Part shown: piece by piece, positions 56,116 to 64,000 of the stretch
How the letters are laid out: each line of letters opens with the position of its first letter
Position numbering within the stretch: position 1 is the first letter of the stretch
NCBI GenBank assembly: GCA_022497145.1
Contig: MU385865.1
Coordinates: forward strand, 62,001-126,000
Length of the DNA: 64,000 nt
Direction of reading: 5' to 3'
DNA from: Rostrohypoxylon terebratum
Lineage: Eukaryota > Ascomycota > Sordariomycetes > Xylariales > Hypoxylaceae
Notes under the pieces: generated by a model
What the model was told of the DNA's origin: nothing
What the model saw: the letters and a program-made list of their open reading frames with translations, nothing else
Databases searched by the model: none
Made by a program: the position numbers and the translations under genes

Positions 56116-56604
56116 TCGCCCTATATCATATCATACCACCACCACCCCTGGTGCTTTATGGGCGATCCCGAGGCAATCGGCGGGATGGGTTTGCATCTGG
56201 ACTTCTTCATCTCTGTGGCGTTGACAATTACGAGGAGAACGGCGTGCATCTGATGATTAGAGCATGCCTGGTCTCCATGATACTTAGGGTAGCTATGCTT
56301 ATTGTCACATGATGCCTTTTGGCACGGCTACAGCAGAAATGAGAAAACTGATCAACAAATTTACCTACTCATGCGTCCTACTCGTGATTTTGAATTTGAA
56401 CTACACCTGTTCACTGTGAATGGGTCCTCATTATGTGTAAAGCAAGATTGAATTGAGCACAAGCTAATTTGCGAAGCACTATGTGTAAAGCAAAATGTGT
56501 GCAACTGAATGACATTCTCCCCCTAATATGTCGTTAGATACAGTCAAGTTGTATCCATCAAGTGGTATCCTATGTCCCCTTCGACACCAATACTTCCAAT
56601 GCTC
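56116..56604. other. Intergenic between convergent genes
   Basis: 3' regions of uS11 and the Rad26-like gene. No other gene seen. Confidence 0.6.
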
Positions 56605-59600
56605 TCACTGGTTATCCTTTATAGTCCACACTCCTCTGAGCGAGGACCCCCGCTGTTGCAATGTCGCAACCTGATTTAATGCAGTCTTAAACTGCCCTGG
56701 CTGCTTCTTTGTAACACAGAACGGGTTGAAGTGGTCAACTAGTGCCTTTGTGGGGACCCTGCCTCCGTGGGCTGCTATAAATTCTTTGATGAGCTTTCCG
56801 AACTCCTTCGTCCCTATATTTGTGTTGCTAGCCACAAGAGTAGGGAACGACGTGTCGTCAGCACCTGCGTTCCGACCTTGTCTATCCGCTAGTCCGGCCA
56901 AGACACCAGCAGAGCCAGGGCCACCACGGCCGCGCCGTACATTAGCCGGACCGCCGGTGTAGCCCCGCAAGCCAGTCCATGTGACGACACCGATAGGTAC
57001 GGATCGTGCTTCCCTAGCGGTACGTTGAAGCGTTTCTGCTGCTTTTGCTGCTGCGCGATCTACGTCGCCTTGAAGCAGCCTGAGGGGGGCGCCAGGCTTA
57101 TTGCCCAAGATTTTCTCATGCTCTAAAGCGGAGTGTATACCGGTACGAGAGAACAAACCCCTCATAAGGTGATCCTCTTCTTTCGATTCCTGCTCGGTGT
57201 ATTGTTCTACCCCCGCTACCCCGTCTACCGTTCGAAGATCCTGTTCGTCGTCAGCTGCATTGGCAGCCTTCGAGTCTAAGCGCTCATTGCTCGCATTTGC
57301 CGATGACTCGGTGTATGTCACCTCCGAGTCTTTGAAGAGTCGACCAGTCTCGGTAACCTTATCCTCTGAATCGCCGAGCGTAAAAAGATCACGTAAATCT
57401 TCCAACTGGAAGGAAGTCTTCTGTTTCGGATCTTTCAGAACTTTGCTAGATAAGAACTGTTTGAAGATTTGGCGATGGTAAATTTTCTCTTCGATTGTGC
57501 CAGCGGTCATCAATCGATAGACAGTAACTTCTTTCTTTTGTCCAAGGCGCCATGCTCGCTCTCTAGCTTGCACGTCTGTCGAAGGGTTCCAGTCGGGATC
57601 GTAGATGATAACTCGATTAGCTCCCGTCAAATTGACTCCCAATCCGCCAACCTTCGTCGTTAATAAAAAGAGGTCAATCTCAGGATCTTCATTAAAACGA
57701 TCCACCAAGTTTTGCCTCTCTTTGATGGGCGTTTCTCCATCCATTCTTAAATACTTGATGTTGCCCAATTGGTTGACACACTTCTCTAAGATGTTCAACA
57801 TCTGAACACTTTGACTAAAGAGAAGTGTCTTATGGCCAAGTTTCTTCCATGTTTGGAGTAGTTCCTTGACGACAACCAATTTTCCTGATTTAGCGACCAT
57901 TCCCCAGTCGTACTCTCCCTTGTTCTTCAGACTAGGGTCCACAAGGTCAGGATGATTGCAAATCTTTCTAAGTATGTCAATCCCATAGAGAGAATTCCGA
58001 CTTCCCCTGAAGATTGCTTCCATCTCCTTTGACTTGAGAAAAGTTTCGTAGTTTCGTCGCTGTTCCGACGTCAAATGACAGAAAAGTACTTGTTCTGTCT
58101 TCTTGGGAAGATCGGTTGCGACATCAACCTTTAGTCGCTGTAGGAGGAAGGGGCTGATTGCATCTTTCAACACTTCAGCACATCGTTGTCCGGTCATGAT
58201 TTGGAGGCTGTTTGCATTTGCGTATCCTCCAAGCCGAATGGGGATGTCGAACTCATTGCGAAATTCAACCAACGTTCCCAGGCGCATTGGGTAGATAAAG
58301 TCGAATAGCGACCAGAGTTCGGTCAGGTTATTTTGCATAGGAGTGCCCGAGAGAATAATACGGTTGGGTGTTCGTAGTTCTTTGCAATATACCGTGACGG
58401 CACTATTGGGGTTGCGAATCTTGTGGCCTTCATCTAGAACCGCATAGCCCCACTCTACGGGAGTTAGGAGCCTGCCATATGTTTGCAATCCGGCATAGGT
58501 TGTAACCAAGACGTGGCCGTGTTTGATGACTCTATCGACAATTCTCTTTGCTGAATTGCTGAATTTGCTGCCATTCAAGCTACCATTCATCGAATCGTCG
58601 TCATCTATCCGACCCTCGGCCCTTCCTTCTTCTTTCATACTTAGCATACCACTACCGGAGGAATGTAGGATCGAAACCCTCATGGGGGGCCACCAACGGT
58701 GAAACTCGTTCACCCATTGTTTGAGGACGGTCGCCGGCGCAACGACTATCACAGGTTTGGTTAACTGTCGACTATGATGCAAGGTTGCGAGGAAAGAGAT
58801 AAGTTGAATGGTCTTGCCTAAACCCATCTCATCACCAACGATGCCCCCGACTTTCTGAGAATACAACTCCGACAACCACTGAACGCCCGTTCTTTGATAG
58901 TCGAAAAGTGCATGGTTCACGTCGCCGGGGATCTTGAATCCATTCTGGAGAGGGTGGTCGTCGTGGTCCGGTGATGGCTTGAACCACTCTTCCTCGTCTT
59001 CGCTATCGGGTTCATCGAGACCCTCGTGCCTTCGCTCTTCGCGCTTTCTACGTCTGTTGGTGCGACGCCGTCTGGACCAGTCGACAAGCCTGGCTTGGTA
59101 ACTGCGCTCGTTACCATCGTCGATCTTACTAAAATCGACTTTGTCGCCATTGGCTACCTTGGACTTTTTGCGAGGTCGTTCATCCTCTGACAAGTCATCA
59201 ATCAAATCAGTGCCAGGCGGACTGGATGACGTCTGTGGAGTGTATTCGTCACTGGATGATGTTTCTTTTGTAATCTTACGTTTTCTATGTCGACGTGGGC
59301 GCAGGCCGAATTCGCTTTCGGTTGCTGCCGTGGCCGGCTCAAGTCCTTCATCGAAACCCGGTGCTCGCAGATTCTGATGTGATTGAGGCTGGTAAGCAGC
59401 TTGGTCTTCTAGTTGTTCCGCCGCGGCCTCATCTTCGGCGTCGACTAAAGCATCCGCTAACGCTCCACCAACGCCTTGAGGACGTGGACCACCGATATTC
59501 GCAAATGGGGTGATTTTGCCAGTACGGATTAAGAAGTCGCGATGGCTCTCATTAGGTAACTTCTGATTGCCACTCTGGGAGTACTGGGGGTTTTCTCCTT

Positions 59601-60093
59601 CGCGATGGCGTTGTTCAATGCGTTCTTGGAGATTGGTGATATCAATGTTGGCTTGCTTGATATCAGAATCGATTTGCGCAATCTTGTTTCGGGTCGTTTG
59701 CTTGAATGCGGGTCTTCCTATGGCCCTACGACACTGTTCTTCAAGTTTGTTTCTTTCGACTCTCAATTTTTTTATGCTTGCTCGGACTTTATCAATCCGT
59801 TTTTCATCTCGTCGGTCTTCGGCTTCGATTAGGGCAAGATTTGCTTGCTGAGTAATGTCGCGTTCTAAATCTGCTTGATCACGAACGTTCGCAGTAATAT
59901 TTTTAATCGTTGTTGCCTCATCAACAGCGCCAGCAACATCAACAACTTTCTCTTCAGCCTCTGGGCTAATGGCAGGTCCGGCGTGAGGTGTGGCCAACTG
60001 AGTAACTGGGACGGTTACTAGCGGTGCGGAGTGCTGTGCATCTGCCGACTCAGGTTTGGGGTCATCCGGAATACCGGGATCCGACATAATCAT
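56605..60093 (-). CDS. rad26: SNF2-family DNA translocase, Rad26/CSB (ERCC6) type
   Basis: Transcription-coupled repair ATPase that binds stalled RNA polymerase II. Single exon; 1,162 residues from the ATG at 60093 (MIMSDPGIPDD; 60087 is also possible). The open frame extends 60 codons further upstream to 60273, but that part reads as leader. The N-terminus has a coiled coil (about 75-150, RASIKKLRVERNKLEEQCRR) and an acidic/basic linker with nuclear-signal-like clusters (RRHRKRKITK, RRRRTNRRRKREERR). ATPase motifs: I GDEMGLGKT (about 420-428), II DEGHKIRNP (about 552), III LSGTPMQNN, and the second lobe with LLTTKVGGLGVNLTGANRV, DPDWNPSTDVQARERAWRLGQ (about 815-850). DEGH rather than DEAH, and HKIRNP, are typical of the CSB group. 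The C-terminal 100 residues (FPTLVASNTN, VDHFNPFC, RGVWTIKDNQ) form the family's winged-helix-like end. Confidence 0.95.
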   Translation of the reverse strand: MIMSDPGIPDDPKPESADAQHSAPLVTVPVTQLATPHAGPAISPEAEEKVVDVAGAVDEATTIKNITANVRDQADLERDITQQANLALIEAEDRRDEKRIDKVRASIKKLRVERNKLEEQCRRAIGRPAFKQTTRNKIAQIDSDIKQANIDITNLQERIEQRHREGENPQYSQSGNQKLPNESHRDFLIRTGKITPFANIGGPRPQGVGGALADALVDAEDEAAAEQLEDQAAYQPQSHQNLRAPGFDEGLEPATAATESEFGLRPRRHRKRKITKETSSSDEYTPQTSSSPPGTDLIDDLSEDERPRKKSKVANGDKVDFSKIDDGNERSYQARLVDWSRRRRTNRRRKREERRHEGLDEPDSEDEEEWFKPSPDHDDHPLQNGFKIPGDVNHALFDYQRTGVQWLSELYSQKVGGIVGDEMGLGKTIQLISFLATLHHSRQLTKPVIVVAPATVLKQWVNEFHRWWPPMRVSILHSSGSGMLSMKEEGRAEGRIDDDDSMNGSLNGSKFSNSAKRIVDRVIKHGHVLVTTYAGLQTYGRLLTPVEWGYAVLDEGHKIRNPNSAVTVYCKELRTPNRIILSGTPMQNNLTELWSLFDFIYPMRLGTLVEFRNEFDIPIRLGGYANANSLQIMTGQRCAEVLKDAISPFLLQRLKVDVATDLPKKTEQVLFCHLTSEQRRNYETFLKSKEMEAIFRGSRNSLYGIDILRKICNHPDLVDPSLKNKGEYDWGMVAKSGKLVVVKELLQTWKKLGHKTLLFSQSVQMLNILEKCVNQLGNIKYLRMDGETPIKERQNLVDRFNEDPEIDLFLLTTKVGGLGVNLTGANRVIIYDPDWNPSTDVQARERAWRLGQKKEVTVYRLMTAGTIEEKIYHRQIFKQFLSSKVLKDPKQKTSFQLEDLRDLFTLGDSEDKVTETGRLFKDSEVTYTESSANASNERLDSKAANAADDEQDLRTVDGVAGVEQYTEQESKEEDHLMRGLFSRTGIHSALEHEKILGNKPGAPLRLLQGDVDRAAAKAAETLQRTAREARSVPIGVVTWTGLRGYTGGPANVRRGRGGPGSAGVLAGLADRQGRNAGADDTSFPTLVASNTNIGTKEFGKLIKEFIAAHGGRVPTKALVDHFNPFCVTKKQPGQFKTALNQVATLQQRGSSLRGVWTIKDNQ

Positions 60094-63000
60094 GATAGCC
60101 GGTTTATGCACCGGACTTGAAGGGATGTGCGAAGATGAAAGAAATTCGATGGCGCGGAAATATGTGGTAGTACAATGACAGTAGAGTAACGGATGAGAGA
60201 GCGGGTATGTTTGTACGTGGATATGATCAAGTGATAGAGAGTGTGCGATGGAGTGATAGAATAGGTGATCCAATCGGTGGAAAAGAGTGACGGGTATATA
60301 GAGCCCGTTATTGATGAATGAATGGATGGATGGATGGGAGATAATGTGACGGAATGGTAGTATGTATGACCAAGGCGTAATTTAGTAGGTAGTAGTCTGA
60401 AGAAATGGATAGAGAATTGATAGGAATTCAGCGGCGGTACAAATCAGCGCAAGTGAATTGATGCCAAACACCTAGTACCTATAGGAATAGGCGGATAATT
60501 GAGTTGGTAATCAGATCAGGATGCGATGAATGGAAGTGTTTGAATGTTGGGTTGAAAAGAAAGAAGGGGAAAAAATGAGGTCAGAGATTGTAGAAAGGTA
60601 AGAAAAGGTTGGTTGGTAGCGACCTTGGAAGAAGTCAAGTAGTATGTAGGCTACAGCGCACATGAAAAAAAGATATGGAAGTTGAGGCTCTTTTGTTCGG
60701 AAAGCTTAATTAGTAGATAGGGTGGAAGGCGACGAGAAGGTGCCTGGAATCCCGAATGACGCATCCACCACTGGAACTTGGAACTCGGAAGTTGGAATTA
60801 GGTAACTGCCATTATCGATAAGCCCTACGAAGGCTTAAGCTTAATTAGTAATACCACTAGTAGTGCATAGTTGTGCTAGTGGTCTCTAACTAGTAACTCG
60901 AATACCTAGGTCCTACTTCAAATACTTGGCTGATTCGAATACCTACACACATTCATCCATAGACGCGCACGCACAGTGAGTGGAATGATTTATACGCTGG
61001 TTGCTCGAAACGTCGACAGCGCGCTTCGCTCAACGGACGATATATACGCATTGTAACGCATTTCATCACCAAACCACCACAGGTAGACCACTGAAGACTA
61101 GGTACCTACCTACGCCTACGAGTAGTAATGCGACCATATTTCGTACACCTAAGAAATAGGCGGTACGGATGATGCGACTCGATTCGCTCTAGCAATCCCA
61201 GATGTCCCGATCAATCTGAATCGAATCGAATTGCGACGCACAACCCTAGATATAGGGTCGAAACGTCAGTTCATCTTACCTCGGTATCTCAGCAGCTTAC
61301 AATGTACATATGACATATGACATATGTACGTGAAGACTCGTGTGGCAGTGATATGGATGGACATAGTATGCTGTATTTAAAGAATAGAATAGCTAACGCA
61401 AAGCTCTCCAGCTGGTATGTAATGCCCATACATCCCTTATATAGAATAGCAACTAAAATGGAATGATCCATCGCCCAAGACGGAAGACACGGAGATCCGC
61501 TTTTCGCTTCCAATAATTCCCATAATTCCCTGCACAGGCGACTTTAGTAGCGTATCGGACTGGTCCAAATCAAGTTCACATGCAAGCTAAGCTCCATCAA
61601 ATCCACCAAGTCACCCGAAATAGAAAACAAAATTGGGATTGTCAGATCTTGCTTGAGCCTCCGAATCTCTGATCCTCTCCCATCTCCGTTTCGATCCAGC
61701 GAAGTCTTTTTCCACCTATGACCTATGTAGGTCCTAGGTACGTATTCCATCTGAGTATTCAAATCCTTCCCTTGCGATTCTGAACATACAAAACGTGTGT
61801 TGGTGTGATAATGTCTAATATATAGATCGTATGCCGTGAGCGGGATTAGACGGCCTCGGGATTAGACGACCTACATACATAGTAGGTAGTAGGTGTAGGT
61901 GTCTGTAGCTCTTCGATTTCACACAGAGAGAGCCCTGGAGATCTTTGGGCGTTACTAGTACCATGCAATACCACGTCACCTCCGCCAAGCTTTGGACCTA
62001 TCATGTCTTACAGATTTACAGATCCCCATTCGATAAACAATGCGATCAGATCAGCAAATCCGGCATTGCCATATATTACATAGTATATTACGCATTACTC
62101 ATACTTACAAGCCTGTCTCTGTCTGATATCGTCCTTTCTCACCGAAGCCGAGGAAGATGAAGCATCAGCTCGCTACAGACTATCGATGATTCGACTCTGC
62201 TGTAAAAATAGACCCATTATTAATACACACCTCTTTAGGTAGGCAGCAAACGGGTCAGTCACCTTACTACACAAGCAAATGCCCCAAAGTAGGATAGGCC
62301 CGACTCAATGCTACTACGATTTCCTACCGTCCCCAAGCCCTCCAGTACCACCTTCACACCTTCACCCCATTACCGCTAGCTAATAGCTATAGCCGACCAC
62401 AAGTGTGACGAGGGGTTTTAAACGATCGATCGCGGATTGGTGGTGCACGCACCTGCCTGTCCGGGGAAGAAACACCAAACCCCTTGAAGGGGAACCCTTG
62501 AATGACTTCATTACACGAAATTGCTAGTGATGCGGTGATGAACGCGGTTCCCGCCAAGCTGAGCGCGAGGCCGACCATTTCATTGGTCATCCCGTCCGAT
62601 CCTTCGGCGACGGTGGACCTGTCCACCAAGTACCTTTCCCGCCACTTACCGCCGGCGCGATACAAAGCCCACCCTTCAAATTGACGATAGCTTGCTAGCT
62701 TGCCAACCCCCTTGTTGGCGAAACGTTTCAACTCGAACGTTGCCGGCACTGGTCCTTGCATCGAAGCGGAGTACCCTGCGCTGGCTTACGGTCTGCGAGG
62801 GATGTACTATGTACGTAGTAGAGATGGCGCCTCCCTTATGGGACGACCAGGAGCCTAGGTAATAAGTGTTGCCTAAATAAATAGTTCTACCTAGTCAAGC
62901 GAATGCGTACTATGCAGTATGTTTAAAATAAGCCTGCTACGCCTCCCCGTCGCATAGCCCTACATAGTATAACCGTGTAGGTATCTGAGTGGCTCGAGAG

Positions 63001-63172
63001 GATCCGCCAATCGTGCTTAGCCAAGCTTAATCGACCGCGCAGCTCGAGTACTTGAAGCGCGATATTCCCCAGGTCCCAGGTTGCGATCTACTCCATCTCA
63101 CAACCATTCACGGACCCCCTTACTTACCCGACGGATAGGAACAGAGGTCCATAACCCTCTACAACCGCCACG
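60094..63172. other. Intergenic, 3.1 kb, no gene seen
   Basis: Between the Rad26-like gene and the chitinase, which diverge. It contains GATG/ATGG repeats near 60320, ACATATGAC repeats near 61300-61330 and many CTAGGTA/TACCTA motifs. Frames of up to 124 codons lack any recognisable feature or splice partner. Confidence 0.5.
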
Positions 63173-64000
63173 ATGTTGCTCTGCAATGTATCTCAGTGGA
63201 TGACGCGGCTACTGCCGCTCCTCGTGCCGGCAGTGTGCGCGAAGAAGTGCACCAGGGCCGCCGTCAACGACCACCGCGTGGTAGTCTACTACCAGACTAC
63301 GAACTACAACGGCAGTGCGACGGAGCACGTCTCGCTGCTCCCGCTCATCAGCGACAAGTCGAACATCCCGGTGACGCACGTGCTGATCGCCGCCATCCAC
63401 CTGACAGACGACCCAGGCGTGCACCTGAACAACTACCCTCCGGACAACTCGCTCTTCGACAAAGTCTGGTCTGACGCCGCGCAGCTGCAAGCCGCCGGCG
63501 TGACCGTAATGGGCATGCTCGGCGGCGCCGCAGCGGGCTCCTACAAGCGCCTCGACGGCGACGACGCCTCCTTCGAGAAGTACTACAAGCCTCTGCACGA
63601 CATGATCGGGACCTACAACCTGCAAGGTCTCGACCTCGACGTCGAGGAATCCATGTCCCTCTCCGGCATCATCCGCCTGATCGACCGCTTAAAGAAAGAC
63701 TTCGGCTCCTCCTTCACCATCTCCCTGGCCCCCGTTGCCGCGGCGCTGACGGAAGGCGGCGGCAACCTGAGCGGGTTCAGCTACTTCGACCTGGAGAAGC
63801 AGCGCGGGTCCTCGATCTCCTTCTACAACGGCCAGTTCTACTACGGCTGGGGCTCCGCCTCGTCCGCATCGGACTACGAGTCGATCATCGACGACGGCTT
63901 CGCCGCGAACAAGGTGGTGATGGGCATCCTCACCAATTCCGCCAACGGCAACGGGTTCGTGTCGCTCGACACCACGGCGACCGTGCTGAAGGAGCTGACG
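63173..64000 (+). CDS. Secreted GH18 chitinase-like glycosidase, cut by the right edge
   Basis: Hydrolyses beta-1,4-linked N-acetylglucosamine, probably extracellularly; 276 codons are present and still open at the window end. Start ATG 63173; ATG 63200 (MTRLLPLLVPAVCA) is an alternative that begins directly with the signal peptide. GH18 barrel features: VVVYYQTTNYN (beta-1), HVLIAAIHLTDDPGVHLN, VMGMLGGAAAGSYK (beta-3, the SxGG-like strand), LQGLDLDVEE (beta-4 with Asp154, Asp156 and proton donor Glu158), FTISLAPVAA and FYNGQFYYGWG (beta-6). The motif begins Gln151 where DxxDxDxE usually has Asp; the three residues essential for the substrate-assisted mechanism other than this first Asp are kept. 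This resembles a fungal GH18 subgroup with short barrels. GC-rich third positions contrast with the AT-rich upstream region. C-terminal domains cannot be seen. Confidence 0.9.
   Translation, partial: MLLCNVSQWMTRLLPLLVPAVCAKKCTRAAVNDHRVVVYYQTTNYNGSATEHVSLLPLISDKSNIPVTHVLIAAIHLTDDPGVHLNNYPPDNSLFDKVWSDAAQLQAAGVTVMGMLGGAAAGSYKRLDGDDASFEKYYKPLHDMIGTYNLQGLDLDVEESMSLSGIIRLIDRLKKDFGSSFTISLAPVAAALTEGGGNLSGFSYFDLEKQRGSSISFYNGQFYYGWGSASSASDYESIIDDGFAANKVVMGILTNSANGNGFVSLDTTATVLKELT

Overview
The window is nuclear DNA of a filamentous ascomycete (Pezizomycotina, most likely Sordariomycetes). The genes have short GT-AG introns (about 40-160 bases, with GTAAGT/GTATGT-type donors and CTAAC/CTAAT-like branch sites). 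Protein content is typically fungal: a 2,374-residue Prp8, an Isa2, a Rad26-type ATPase, GMC oxidoreductases, an RNase T1-family enzyme and a GH18 chitinase. Intergenic DNA is rich in ACCT/AGGT and CTAGGTA microsatellites. The inference to Sordariomycetes rests on protein resemblance, not on a search.

Layout. 0-8 kb holds a partial unknown gene, a secreted guanyl RNase and two tandem secreted GMC flavo-oxidoreductases, the first glucose-oxidase-like. 8.6-18 kb is a gene-dense stretch: an unrecognised putative mitochondrial protein, an alpha/beta-hydrolase fused to a capping-enzyme-like cysteine phosphatase, a 67-residue stand-alone SH3 protein, a complex I assembly factor (NDUFAF3 type) and ribosomal protein eL34. 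18.5-25.6 kb is PRP8 as one uninterrupted exon. 25.6-41 kb is gene-poor: two deserts of about 6.5 and 7.9 kb separated by one Myb/SANT gene, with hairpins and simple repeats. 41-48.9 kb has a ketopantoate reductase, a conserved-looking fungal gene with an in-frame TAG, an Mpv17/PMP22 membrane protein and a secreted LPMO-like protein. 50.5-51.5 kb is a TIR-bounded element next to the ISA2 promoter. 51.7-60 kb holds ISA2, divergent uL30 and uS11 ribosomal protein genes sharing one promoter, and a RAD26/CSB-like ATPase. The window ends inside a GH18 chitinase gene.

How the genes relate. This is ordinary mixed chromosome content, not one pathway cluster. Housekeeping genes (splicing, ribosome, Fe-S assembly, complex I assembly, repair) alternate with secreted enzymes (RNase, GMC oxidases, LPMO-like protein, chitinase) that act on the environment. 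The only local functional pairings seen are the tandem GMC oxidoreductases and the divergent ribosomal protein pair. The uL30 intron appears to carry a box C/D snoRNA aimed at LSU rRNA, so that transcript would serve ribosome production twice. I did not find a clearly new multi-gene system. The most unusual items are the hydrolase-phosphatase fusion, the in-frame stop at 44349-44351, the intronic snoRNA, the TIR element abutting ISA2, and a long near-perfect hairpin at 29.1 kb.
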